Assembly: GCF_900205965.1 (NCBI RefSeq)
Contig: NZ_OAOF01000003.1
Span: 186,001 to 250,000, forward strand
Direction: 5' to 3'
DNA length: 64,000 bases
Origin: Lacrimispora amygdalina
GTDB lineage: Bacteria > Bacillota > Clostridia > Lachnospirales > Lachnospiraceae
Made by a program: the position numbers and the translations under genes. Below the pieces are notes generated by a model, which saw only the letters and a list, made by a program, of their open reading frames with translations, ran no database searches and was not told where the DNA came from. This document shows positions 26,797-35,174 of the stretch, piece after piece; position 1 is the stretch's first letter, and each line of letters starts with the position of its first letter.

Positions 26797-27096
26797 ATGG
26801 ATATTGAAATGATTGTTATGAAACTTGTAGTAAACGGAGGAAATGCCAGAAGTAGTGCAATTGAGGCACTTCGTGCGGCGAAGACCGGTGACTTTAAGAA
26901 GGCAGATGAACTCATGGAGGAGGCAGACAATACACTTAAGGAAGCTCATGAGATACAGACAGAGATGATCCAGAATGAATTAAACGGCAATAAAGTGGAT
27001 GTCGGACTTCTGATGGTTCACGCACAGGATCATTTAATGAATGCCATGACGGTCATGGATCTATGCAAAGAAATGATTGATATTTTAAGAAAATAA
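26797..27096 (+). CDS. PTS EIIA, lactose/cellobiose family
   Basis: A 99-residue all-helical EIIA. The family motif VHAQDHLMNA contains the phosphorylated histidine (His75 by analogy, with His79 nearby). It takes phosphate from HPr and passes it to EIIB. The length is normal for the family (about 100). GGAGAGAGAGG precedes the ATG at 26797; a GTG directly upstream is also possible. It lies in the operon between the small membrane protein and EIIB. Confidence 0.9.
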   Translation: MDIEMIVMKLVVNGGNARSSAIEALRAAKTGDFKKADELMEEADNTLKEAHEIQTEMIQNELNGNKVDVGLLMVHAQDHLMNAMTVMDLCKEMIDILRK

Positions 27097-27128
27097 GTTA
27101 AAATATTCAGAGAAGGGAAGTTGTAACG

Positions 27129-27431
27129 ATGAGAAATATTGTATTGTTTTGTGCCGCAGGCATGTCAACAAGCCTTTTAGTCAACAAAATGAAGGAAGCA
27201 GCTGCTAAGGAAAATTACGAGTGTCAGATTCACGCATATGCACTGGCAAGCGCGAGAGAAAAGGGGCCGGATGCGGATATCATTCTATTGGGACCACAGG
27301 TTCGTTTTGGTAAGGGGAAGGTTGAAAAGGAATGCCCCGGAAAAATCGTCGAATGCATTGATATGCAGGCCTATGGAACCATGAATGGAGCAAAGGTTAT
27401 TGCACAGGTGAAAAAAGCACTTGGAGACTAA
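27129..27431 (+). CDS. PTS EIIB, lactose/cellobiose family
   Basis: A 100-residue EIIB with the phosphorylated Cys8 in LFCAAGMSTSLLV, followed by the phosphate-loop serines. LLGPQVRFG and the alpha/beta pattern fit the Lac/Cel family. It transfers phosphate from EIIA to the incoming sugar at EIIC. GAAGGGAAG precedes the ATG. Third PTS component of the operon; the set EIIC, EIIA, EIIB is complete. Confidence 0.92.
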   Translation: MRNIVLFCAAGMSTSLLVNKMKEAAAKENYECQIHAYALASAREKGPDADIILLGPQVRFGKGKVEKECPGKIVECIDMQAYGTMNGAKVIAQVKKALGD

Positions 27432-27484
27432 AGAATAACGGCAGAAAAGCGTAAGCAGGTACCGGCAGCTGACAGAGGTGAAAC

Positions 27485-28414
27485 ATGAATCTGGCTTATA
27501 TTACAGCAACTAAAATAATCGAAATGTTTATCATTCTGTTAATCGGTGCAGGCGCATACAAGACAGGAATCGCAGATGAAACTACAGGCAGCAGGCTGAC
27601 TTCTGTTCTGCTTTATATTATCTCTCCCTGTGTCATACTTTTATCTTATCAGATTGATTTTGACAGAGAGAGACTGTATGGTCTGGCAATTACAGCCCTT
27701 TTGTCCTTTGTAAGCTTTCTGATTGCAATAGCAGTATCCAGGGGTGCAGTGCCAAAGAACACAGGCTCGGATATGGCAGTGGAACGGATGTCCATTGTTT
27801 ATTCCAATTGCGGCTTTATTGGTATTCCTCTGATAGACAGTATTCTGGGAAAAGAAGGTGTGTTCTATCTGACCGCCTATCTGACAGTATTTAATATGTT
27901 TGTCTGGTCACACGGAATCATGCTGATGAGCGGAAAAGCAGAGAGTATAAAAAAGACTGTGAAAAGCCTGATAAACCCGTCCAATGCAGCAATCATCACA
28001 GGAATACTTCTGTTTCTGACAGGAATAAAGCTGCCTGAGATTATACGGGAACCGGTTTCCTTAATCGGCGGAATGAACACACCTGCTGCCATGCTGATCT
28101 CAGGAATTAATCTTGCCCAGAGTGATTTCCTGGGGGGATTAAAGAACAGGAGGACTTACATTATCAGCATTTCCAAGCTGATTGTGGTTCCCGCCCTGAC
28201 CATGATTCTTTTGCTGGCAGCAGGAGTGAATAAGACTATTTCTGTGACGGTCTTAACGGCGGCAGCCTGCCCCAGCGGAGCCATGAGTACCATGTTCGCC
28301 CTGCAGTACAAAAAGAACAGCCAGTATGCGTCAAATCTTTTAACAATTACAACTGTACTGTCTTTAATTACCATACCTGCGATTATGGCAGCAGCTGGCG
28401 TATTTTTTAAATAA
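27485..28414 (+). CDS. AEC (auxin efflux carrier) family transporter
   Basis: A 309-residue membrane protein with about ten helices. The start (IIEMFIILLIGAGAYKTGI) and the paired half-repeats (YSNCGFIGIPLIDS, AACPSGAMSTMFALQY) are typical of the AEC family. Bacterial members carry small organic acids or unknown substrates. Its place at the end of a beta-glucoside PTS operon is unusual and suggests export of a metabolite or an aglycone. AGAGGTGA precedes the ATG. Confidence 0.85.
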   Translation: MNLAYITATKIIEMFIILLIGAGAYKTGIADETTGSRLTSVLLYIISPCVILLSYQIDFDRERLYGLAITALLSFVSFLIAIAVSRGAVPKNTGSDMAVERMSIVYSNCGFIGIPLIDSILGKEGVFYLTAYLTVFNMFVWSHGIMLMSGKAESIKKTVKSLINPSNAAIITGILLFLTGIKLPEIIREPVSLIGGMNTPAAMLISGINLAQSDFLGGLKNRRTYIISISKLIVVPALTMILLLAAGVNKTISVTVLTAAACPSGAMSTMFALQYKKNSQYASNLLTITTVLSLITIPAIMAAAGVFFK

Positions 28415-28426
28415 GAGGGGATAGAA

Positions 28427-28639
28427 ATGATTATAATTAATGCACCGTTAAAACAGGAGCTGTTTCAGAAATATGCAGAGGGTGAAGGACTTATTTTTAT
28501 AAAAAAGTCAGGAATGAAGCTTTTTTTTGATAATCCGGAGGGAGAGGATGGGAAAAAAGCAGAAGCATTAAAAAAGAAGCTGAAAGGAGAGAGGGAACTG
28601 GCGGCAATCTATTTTTCAGTTCAGGCTCAGCAGGCTTAG
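28427..28639 (+). CDS. Small hypothetical protein at the end of the PTS operon
   Basis: A 70-residue soluble protein, strongly charged (KKAEALKKKLKGERELAAIYFSVQ), that I do not recognise. AGAGGGGATAG before the ATG and the 12-nt gap to the AEC gene support translation. The predicted strand-helix-strand pattern resembles a tiny alpha/beta domain. It is followed directly by the operon terminator. Confidence 0.6.
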   Translation: MIIINAPLKQELFQKYAEGEGLIFIKKSGMKLFFDNPEGEDGKKAEALKKKLKGERELAAIYFSVQAQQA

Positions 28640-28648
28640 TATAAGAAT

Positions 28649-28698
28649 CGTACTTCATTTATGCCGGGATTCCGGAATAAATGGAGTGCGTTTTTTTT
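28649..28698 (+). terminator. Terminator of the beta-glucoside PTS operon
   Basis: An imperfect 19-bp stem (28649-28667 with 28672-28690, closing CCGG / CCGG) is followed by eight T. Confidence 0.85.
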
Positions 28699-28835
28699 AT
28701 TGGTATGCTATACTGTTTTTTGTTTCATCCGGAGAATGGTATTATGTTCACTGTATGGAAAATCAGGAATATTCTAGGATGAACAGGTGATTCTATGATG
28801 TGGTAATATGGAAAAGACAGGAGGCGGTTTCTAAC

Positions 28836-29981
28836 ATGATACCGGATGATATCCGTAATATAGATATAGAAAAGCAGTATCAGATTATAGATTATGACTG
28901 GTTGAAGCTGCATTATAAGACCACTGTGGGTATTGTTGTTTTTTCTCTGATAATGGAATGTCTTATGAGCCTGTTTTTTGCCCGGTCAGGTCTGATTCAT
29001 ACAACGATGGAACGCTACATCTTAAAATACATCATAATACCTTCCGGAATTAATCTAACTTGTGTTCTGGCTGAAACCCTGATTATAAATTCAAAAGCAT
29101 TCACCCAGAAATTGAAAATCTATTGTGTATCCCTGCTGCTGGTTTTAATCACATTTGTCCTGTTTACGGTTCACAGCGGATTTACTGCCACCTATTACAT
29201 ATTTCCAGGGGCGATTATGATGACGATTCTATATGCAGATTACAGGCTTACAGGGGCCACTTCCTTTCTTTGTATCGGAGCGGCTGCATTTTCTGAAATA
29301 TTCATTAAATGGGGCTCAGATAAGATCACAATTTTTGAAAGCAGCATGAGAATGGGGAATTTTCTGATATCCATGATAATACTGATTGCCTTTTCCGCTG
29401 CAAGCATGGTAGTAATCCTGTTTGAACAGAAGAAAAATCTGGCCAGCATCAGGACGGATCTTGAGAGGTATCAGTTAAAGCAGAGCATTCAATTAGATGA
29501 GCTGACCGGAATCTATAACCGTAAGGCCCTCGATGAGGCCATGTCTGTCATGGAGATTCAGAAATCATGTGAAGAACATATTCTTGCTGTTGTGGATATT
29601 GACAACTTTAAAAGCATTAATGACCAGTTTGGTCATTATATGGGAGATAAATGCTTAATAGAATTTGCCAGGGTTTTAAGGGAACAATCATGTGCCTATA
29701 CACCTTATCGCTATGGTGGCGATGAATTCTGTCTCCTGTTTCAGAACATGACTATGGAGGAGGCGGTCCAGGTCTGTGAGACGGTCAGGAAGTTAACAGA
29801 AGAGATCAGAATAGAGGAGAATAGTGAGATCCTTTTTACTGCCAGCTTCGGTCTGGCGGCTCACTCCAGCCACCTGGATGCAGCCCGGCTGTTTGTTCTG
29901 TCCGATTATGCGTTATATGATGCAAAAAGAGTTCGTAACTCCGTAAGAGTATATAAAAAGGGGATGAAGATCTCAGAGTGA
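28836..29981 (+). CDS. Membrane diguanylate cyclase (GGDEF)
   Basis: A 381-residue protein with about six membrane helices (about 28-195) and an intact GGDEF domain (about 215-375). DELTGIYNRKAL opens it, DIDNFKSINDQFGH carries metal-binding residues and YGGDEF (near 296) is the active site. It should make c-di-GMP. No RxxD inhibitory site is visible five residues before the motif. The ATG at 28836 follows AGGAGG; an ATG at 28800 is in frame but lacks a ribosome binding site. Alone, no partner. Confidence 0.88.
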   Translation: MIPDDIRNIDIEKQYQIIDYDWLKLHYKTTVGIVVFSLIMECLMSLFFARSGLIHTTMERYILKYIIIPSGINLTCVLAETLIINSKAFTQKLKIYCVSLLLVLITFVLFTVHSGFTATYYIFPGAIMMTILYADYRLTGATSFLCIGAAAFSEIFIKWGSDKITIFESSMRMGNFLISMIILIAFSAASMVVILFEQKKNLASIRTDLERYQLKQSIQLDELTGIYNRKALDEAMSVMEIQKSCEEHILAVVDIDNFKSINDQFGHYMGDKCLIEFARVLREQSCAYTPYRYGGDEFCLLFQNMTMEEAVQVCETVRKLTEEIRIEENSEILFTASFGLAAHSSHLDAARLFVLSDYALYDAKRVRNSVRVYKKGMKISE

Positions 29982-30012
29982 CTGTGTGATCTTCATTCTT
30001 TGATTTTTTGAC

Positions 30013-30042
30013 TTGACATTACAAAATATGTAATGATACAAT
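30013..30042 (+). promoter_or_regulatory. Promoter with internal palindromic operator for the ArsR-like operon
   Basis: TTGACA (30013-30018), 18-bp spacer, TACAAT (30037-30042). The palindrome ATTACA-AAATA-TGTAAT occupies 30018-30034, almost the whole spacer, a good place for autorepression by the following regulator. Confidence 0.75.
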
Positions 30043-30077
30043 AAGTGTAACGATAAGGAAGTAAGGAGATAAGCGGA

Positions 30078-30653
30078 ATGGATAAAGTTAAACTGTCTAC
30101 GAAAAAGGAACTGGAAATTTATATGAATCCGGTGAGGCAGAATCTCCTCCGGATACTGGAGCGTTCTAAGCTGCCCATGACACCGAAGCAGCTCTCACTA
30201 AAGCTGGATATCTCTCCATCAAGTGTTCAGCATCATATTAAAAAACTGGAGTCACTTGGGGTCATTAAGCTGGATCACACAGAGGTTATTAATGGAATTA
30301 CGGCCAGATATTATAGTCCAACCTATGTCAATGTCCAGATTGGTCTGGACCATCCGGATGACACTCACATGCAGAAAGAGATTCTGGTCCAGGAGCAGAT
30401 TGCAAAAACCTATGATGGCTTTTTAACACAAAAGAAAAAATTTATAGAGCATTATAATGATGAGGATCTGGAATCAAGGTGGGGGTTGGGCGATATTCTG
30501 GCAGGAGTCATTCACCTTGAGCCAGAAGAAGGTAAGGAATTATTAAAACTGATTATGGATTTTTTGGATGCACACGCGGTACCTTCTGCTAAGAAGTCTC
30601 CGTGGGAATACGCCCTTATTCTTTATAACGCGGAGGAAGATCTTTTTGAGTAA
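30078..30653 (+). CDS. ArsR-type winged-helix regulator
   Basis: A 191-residue protein. Residues about 15-75 form an ArsR-like winged helix (NPVRQNLLRILERSKLPMTP, SPSSVQHHIKKLESLGVI). The C-terminal 100 residues are helical and resemble the effector region of other helix-turn-helix repressors of transporters. No metal-binding cysteine cluster is present, so a metal signal is unlikely. AAGGAG precedes the ATG. It shares an operon with an MFS transporter whose start overlaps its stop. Confidence 0.82.
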   Translation: MDKVKLSTKKELEIYMNPVRQNLLRILERSKLPMTPKQLSLKLDISPSSVQHHIKKLESLGVIKLDHTEVINGITARYYSPTYVNVQIGLDHPDDTHMQKEILVQEQIAKTYDGFLTQKKKFIEHYNDEDLESRWGLGDILAGVIHLEPEEGKELLKLIMDFLDAHAVPSAKKSPWEYALILYNAEEDLFE

Positions 30654-31836
30654 GATAAAACAGCTGATAATTTTCCTTAACTATACTTCTTTGGGAATCC
30701 TCTTGCCGGTGTTAAATTTAATTCTTCTGAAAAAGGGAGCAGATCTTAAAACCCTTCCACTCTTAATTGCCAGTTATTCCGCTGCGGTGTTATGCTTTGA
30801 GCTGCCCAGCGGAATCTGTGCAGATTTGTATGGACGGAAAACTGTTTTTCTGATATCTGGAGCCTGCCAGTTCTTATCGGTTGTTATGCTTTGTTTTGCA
30901 CAGAATCTGTTCTGGTTATTTTGCTGCGTTGTACTGAATGGTGTCAGCAGGGCTTTTTCATCCGGCAGTCTGGATGCCTTAATCGTAGACCAGGCGTTGG
31001 AAGAACGGGGGGAGGAATGCCTGCCCGATGTGACTGCCCGTATTTCCATCATGGGAGAGTTGGGTCTGGCATTGGGATGTATCCTTGGAGGCTTTTTTTC
31101 CTGCTTAGGCGATTCCTATAATGCCAACGTTCTGCTGCGCATTGCATTAACTGTGGTGACCATGGGACTTTGCATATTTGGAATAAAGGAAGCCCCGATA
31201 TCTGGCAGAGGAAAACAACGCCCGCACTTTGTCAGCCATTTAAAGGGAGGATTTGTTACTGTATTTTCAAAACGGGATTTTCCATTCATACTGTCAGGCA
31301 TGCTGATCACCGGATTTTTAATTACTCCCATTGAGACATACTGGCAGCCGGTCTATATGAGACTGTCGGATTTAACACAGGGAAGCTGGATGCTGGGAGT
31401 ACTTTCCTTTGTCGGATTTTTTCTTTCAGCCGCAGGTAATTCTCTCTGCCGCAGGCTGCTCTTAAAATATCCGGGAAGACAGTGGAGAATCTATAGCATC
31501 AGCCGTATTTTCGCTGGCAGCGTTTTACTGATTCTGGCTCTTATGAATTCCGCCTGGATATTTGTTATTTTATATGGAGGTATTTATCTGTTTCTTGGAA
31601 CCGGCAGTGTAGCAGAAAACACGCTGATCAATCAGTATACGCCAGGACCTTTAAGAGCCAGTGTTTTATCAGTCGGATCATTTCTCTTACAGACAGGATC
31701 TGTGTTCGGATCTGTTTTCAGCAGCCTGACAGTGGACCGCATTGATGTAACAGGAATCTGGCTTACTTCCGGTGTAGTACTAATCGGATATACCCTTTTA
31801 ATCACCTTGCTTTTAATGGCACAAAAAAGAAAATAA
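30646..31836 (+). CDS. MFS transporter
   Basis: A 396-residue, 12-helix major facilitator protein. The loop between helices 2 and 3 reads GICADLYGRKTVFL, the MFS motif A. It probably exports a drug or metabolite sensed by the ArsR-like partner. The start is a TTG at 30646: GGAGG lies 9 nt upstream (30632-30636) and the codon overlaps the regulator's end by 8 nt. The ATG at 30568 lies inside the regulator and has no ribosome binding site. A terminator follows at 31962. Confidence 0.82.
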   Translation: MSKIKQLIIFLNYTSLGILLPVLNLILLKKGADLKTLPLLIASYSAAVLCFELPSGICADLYGRKTVFLISGACQFLSVVMLCFAQNLFWLFCCVVLNGVSRAFSSGSLDALIVDQALEERGEECLPDVTARISIMGELGLALGCILGGFFSCLGDSYNANVLLRIALTVVTMGLCIFGIKEAPISGRGKQRPHFVSHLKGGFVTVFSKRDFPFILSGMLITGFLITPIETYWQPVYMRLSDLTQGSWMLGVLSFVGFFLSAAGNSLCRRLLLKYPGRQWRIYSISRIFAGSVLLILALMNSAWIFVILYGGIYLFLGTGSVAENTLINQYTPGPLRASVLSVGSFLLQTGSVFGSVFSSLTVDRIDVTGIWLTSGVVLIGYTLLITLLLMAQKRK

Positions 31837-31961
31837 AGCTATATGTTATTGAATCATTTGAAAACTCCTGATATAAATAAAGGTACAGGCAATGATAAGA
31901 AGCTGTTTTTCCGGATTTCCGGACTAACCTGATTCTCATGCCAGAAGAGGTACCGGAATCC

Positions 31962-31998
31962 GAAATGGCGACCCAGAACTATCCTGGATCGCCATTTT
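31962..31998 (+). terminator. Terminator downstream of the MFS gene
   Basis: AAATGGCGA / TCGCCATTT with an inner CCCAG-CCTGG pairing, followed by TTTTT. It lies 125 nt after the MFS stop. Confidence 0.75.
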
Positions 31999-32106
31999 TA
32001 GGTTAAAATGAGAGCGGTCCTTTTATATGATTTGGAAATAATTGGATTATTTTCCAACGCTTAAACCGTCATATAATAAAAAATAACATAAGCAAAGGAG
32101 TTAACC

Positions 32107-33282
32107 ATGCCAAGAAGAGGAGAAAATATTTATAAACGCAAAGATGGAAGGTGGGAAGGAAGAACTTTAAAGCAGACGGGGAAGTACCAGTACTTCTATT
32201 CCAGAAGCTATAAGGGTGTAAAGGAAAAGATGAAGAATTATAAGGATAACCAGGTGAATTACAGAGCTAAGAAATCGGGACAGGCAGAGGAAGGGGCTGT
32301 CCTTTTTGAGAACTGGCTTCAGGACGTCTCTGTAAGAGTAAAGCCATCTACCTATGAAAGCTATTACCGGTGCATAAACAAATACGTTATCCCGTTTTTT
32401 GAAAAGGAAAAAAAACAGAGAATCACAACGGATTCTGTTTCGCGTTTTGTAAAGGAAATGTATGAGAATGAGGAGCTTGCAGATTCTTCTAAAAAGAAAA
32501 ACCTGACTATATTTAAAATAGCAGTAAAAGAGATTTTAAAGGGATCTGCGGAATGCTTTGCCATTATGGATCTGATTAAATATCCAAAAACAGATGACAA
32601 AGAGGTGGAGGTATTCTCCATGAAAGAACAGCGTCAGATTGAGCAGACCGCTTTTCGTTACGGGGACAGGCGTGCCATGGGAATTCTCCTTTGTTTTTAC
32701 ACCGGCCTTCGTCTGGGGGAATTATGTGCATTAAAATGGGGAGATATTGATATGGAAACAGGAACCTTATTTGTCAGCAGGACCGTTTCCCGGATCCGCC
32801 ATTTTGACAAAAAAGATCATAAAACCGCATTGTTTGTAGGGGCACCAAAAAGCCGGAAATCTATGAGAAGGATCCCCCTTCCCCAGTTTTTACTGAACAT
32901 GCCGGTGCTGGCTTCTTATAAAAGCAGAAGCCAGGAGAATTATATTTTTACGGAAACAGATGTTCCCTTCGACCCCAGGTGCTTTCAGAAGCTTTATAAA
33001 CGACTGTTAAGGGAAGCCTGTGTCAAAGACCGGAAGTTTCATGCCATCCGCCACACCTTTGCCACCCGGGCGCTGGAACTGGGAGTGGATATTAAAACCA
33101 TCAGCGAGCTTCTGGGACATTCCAGCGTATCCATCACCCTAAATGTCTATGCACATTCCCTGATGGAGCAAAAAAAGGCAGCTATTGAAAAATTCAATGA
33201 TATGTACCAGCTGAATGCAGATCTGAACGGACCAATAATAAAGGATAATTTTGAAATATTGGAAGATTCCTGGGCCAGATAG
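32107..33282 (+). CDS. Tyrosine site-specific integrase
   Basis: A 391-residue recombinase of the phage/ICE integrase type. Residues 1-50 look like an AP2-like arm-binding domain (IYKRKDGRWEGRT), 65-170 the SAM-like core-binding domain, and 180-370 the catalytic domain. Catalytic residues are visible: Arg in TGLRLGE (near 200), His-x-x-Arg in HAIRHTFA (near 311) and Tyr in NVYAHS (near 347). AAAGGAG precedes the ATG. No excisionase, tRNA or direct-repeat att site was seen nearby, so the element it served may be lost. Confidence 0.88.
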   Translation: MPRRGENIYKRKDGRWEGRTLKQTGKYQYFYSRSYKGVKEKMKNYKDNQVNYRAKKSGQAEEGAVLFENWLQDVSVRVKPSTYESYYRCINKYVIPFFEKEKKQRITTDSVSRFVKEMYENEELADSSKKKNLTIFKIAVKEILKGSAECFAIMDLIKYPKTDDKEVEVFSMKEQRQIEQTAFRYGDRRAMGILLCFYTGLRLGELCALKWGDIDMETGTLFVSRTVSRIRHFDKKDHKTALFVGAPKSRKSMRRIPLPQFLLNMPVLASYKSRSQENYIFTETDVPFDPRCFQKLYKRLLREACVKDRKFHAIRHTFATRALELGVDIKTISELLGHSSVSITLNVYAHSLMEQKKAAIEKFNDMYQLNADLNGPIIKDNFEILEDSWAR

Positions 33283-33323
33283 GGTAAAACTCTCACATTT
33301 TTTAACTTAAGTTACAAATTAAT

Positions 33324-33337
33324 ATATTATTCTTCAA
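33324..33337 (+). repeat. Left flanking direct repeat of the IS30 element
   Basis: ATATTATTCTTCAA, identical to 35035-35048. It is probably a target duplication. Confidence 0.75.
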
Positions 33338-33343
33338 GCTGAC

Positions 33344-33364
33344 TTGAAAAAGTAAATTCCAGTG
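33344..33364 (+). repeat. Left terminal inverted repeat of IS30 element
   Basis: TTGAAAAAGTAAATTCCAGT begins the repeat; the inverse of 35009-35029 differs at 3 of 21 positions. Confidence 0.75.
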
Positions 33365-33591
33365 CAGGACTAAATTCCACCACCCTTTAAAAGTTGTCAT
33401 AAATGGTAGAGGTTTTTGCGCGCTATTCTAAGATTTCTGCTATAATTAAGCTAACTTCTTACAAAAAATCATATTTTAGGGCAGAGAAAACAGGCCACTG
33501 GAGTTTCGCGTGCGAGGCTAAATTCCACCGGTCACATTAAAAAATTGTGAAAAGTTTACTTCCAGTCCGACAGCAGATTTAAGTAAGTTAG

Positions 33592-34905
33592 TTAACGGTT
33601 GTAGCGAATCAGCTTAGGTGTCAGATTGACCTCGTCAGGGACAATGCGCCTAAGCTGAAGCGCTTTTAAGGTGTCTTCACCAAATGATTCTAGAGCCAGA
33701 TTATATGGCGTTTCGCCACCCAGACTCTCCCGTGGTGTGGAATTGATATGATTAACAATCAGATTCACGTCCCATTGAGTTAGAAATTCAAAGCTGGTTC
33801 CTTTTGGAAGCACCATGCGAAGCATGGTATGAACATTTTCAACGCCCCCCTTCTGGCCGCTACGCATCGGATCACAGAAGTAGAGATTACAGCGCTGTAT
33901 TTCGCTGATCCCAGTCTCCAGGCCTACAGGATCGCCAAATTCGCAGCCACGGTCAGTTAATAAGTATTCGAATAAGGAAACGAATTCATAGGTTCCCAGT
34001 CGTTTTTCGAGATGGTCAAATACAAGTCGTACGGCGCCTTTGGTGCATCGGTTCATCAGGAATGCAAGAAAAAGTTTTTCCCTTGTTAAGTAGAACGTCA
34101 GCAGAGTTTTTTTAGATTCTCGGGAAGAATGAACCGTGTCCATTTCTGCAAAGTATTCAAGGTCCAAAGCCTGAAAATCAAGATAGGTTCTGTTGACAAA
34201 AACAGAGCGATCCGTGATCTGCATCCTGTGGCATTTACGTGGTTTGAACTTAGGTTTACGCTTTAAATCTACATTTCTGGCGGAGAACAGACCCTTGTCA
34301 ATGTAGGTATAGATTGTGCGGACAGACATATCCAGTTCCGGATGATTTATGGATATCTGATAGGGAGACTGCCCCTGCTCAATCAGTGGAGAAACAATCA
34401 TATCTTTTTGATGCAGCTCGTGTTTTGTCATGCAGATACCATTTCTGGAATTGGTGAGTAACTCATGATATTTGCGATCAGCAAACCGTGCATTGTATGT
34501 GTATTTGTGAGCAATTGTGCAGTGAGAGATCTTCTTGTCGCAGCCATTGCAAACGTAGGGAGCTTTATCCAGTCGGGAGCAGCGTTCCTTCACAAAATCT
34601 CGGCAGGTTTGATTACAGGTTGGACAGGAAGCACATTTGACCCCACATACAAGAATCTTTTTGCAGACATTTACTTTTCGACAGCTAAACCTGTGAATGC
34701 AGAAGTTCTTGGCATTGTAAAAGGTGCCTTTATGATACCAGTCAGAGGAACGTCTGGCCTTCACTTCCTTAGAGATGGTGGTTGGATCTTTGCATAGATA
34801 TTTTGCAATATCTTTAAATGTATGATTTTGATTTAAAGAGTTTTCAATAAAAACACGATCCTTCAGAGTGAGATGCTTCTGGTTACCAGGAATATATTTA
34901 CTCAT
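33592..34905 (-). CDS. IS30-family transposase
   Basis: A 437-residue transposase. An N-terminal helix-turn-helix (LTLKDRVFIENSL, FKDIAKYLCKDPTTISKEV) is followed by a cysteine-rich region (about 75-125, with paired CxxC-like motifs) that could bind zinc. The DDE core runs from about 245: Asp in FAEMDTVHS, Asp in LLTDRGCEF and Glu in GGVENVHTM. It is longer than many IS30 transposases (about 320-380), owing to the cysteine-rich insert. The frame is intact, with GGAGAT upstream of the ATG. Confidence 0.92.
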   Translation of the reverse strand: MSKYIPGNQKHLTLKDRVFIENSLNQNHTFKDIAKYLCKDPTTISKEVKARRSSDWYHKGTFYNAKNFCIHRFSCRKVNVCKKILVCGVKCASCPTCNQTCRDFVKERCSRLDKAPYVCNGCDKKISHCTIAHKYTYNARFADRKYHELLTNSRNGICMTKHELHQKDMIVSPLIEQGQSPYQISINHPELDMSVRTIYTYIDKGLFSARNVDLKRKPKFKPRKCHRMQITDRSVFVNRTYLDFQALDLEYFAEMDTVHSSRESKKTLLTFYLTREKLFLAFLMNRCTKGAVRLVFDHLEKRLGTYEFVSLFEYLLTDRGCEFGDPVGLETGISEIQRCNLYFCDPMRSGQKGGVENVHTMLRMVLPKGTSFEFLTQWDVNLIVNHINSTPRESLGGETPYNLALESFGEDTLKALQLRRIVPDEVNLTPKLIRYNR

Positions 34906-35008
34906 AAAATCTCCTTCTACTGCTGTCAGAAGGAGTTATAAAGATACCATATATGTATGAAAGAGTAAATATAAACTGTGCAGAGGTAAACTCTACCTGG
35001 GTAAGTGG

Positions 35009-35029
35009 TAGTGGAATTTACATTTTCAA
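35009..35029 (-). repeat. Right terminal inverted repeat of IS30 element
   Basis: Reads TTGAAAATGTAAATTCCACT on the minus strand and pairs with 33344-33364. Confidence 0.75.
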
Positions 35030-35034
35030 TTTTC

Positions 35035-35048
35035 ATATTATTCTTCAA
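35035..35048 (+). repeat. Right flanking direct repeat of the IS30 element
   Basis: ATATTATTCTTCAA, identical to 33324-33337. It ends 13 bp before the -35 box of the chemoreceptor promoter. Confidence 0.75.
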
Positions 35049-35061
35049 AATTCTGTCATAA

Positions 35062-35091
35062 TTGACAAATATCTGCCCCATGTTATATAAT
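35062..35091 (+). promoter_or_regulatory. Promoter of the chemoreceptor gene
   Basis: TTGACA (35062-35067), 18-bp spacer, TATAAT (35086-35091). It remains intact despite the adjacent IS30 insertion. Confidence 0.78.
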
Positions 35092-35174
35092 ATTATTTAG
35101 TAAAATTCAGTAAAAATTTTACAGAAAAGGTGAGTAGTTTCCAGCATGTAAATAATGATTAGGAGGATATGACT

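Larger units (their letters stand above)
33338..35034 (-). mobile_element. IS30-family insertion sequence
   Basis: About 1.7 kb between two identical 14-bp direct repeats. Imperfect terminal repeats lie at 33344-33364 and 35009-35029 (18 of 21 match). One transposase gene fills the minus strand. The left subterminal region (33365-33591) has no gene; it repeats TAAATTCCA-like words at 33352, 33370 and 33515 and a TTACTTCCA variant near 33557, probably transposase binding sites. The copy appears complete and recent, since the transposase is unbroken and the flanking repeats are perfect. Confidence 0.88.

Noticed and set aside
31837..32106. tRNA gene or attachment site beside the tyrosine integrase
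   Set aside because: No cloverleaf and no direct repeat matching the other side of the integrase could be found.
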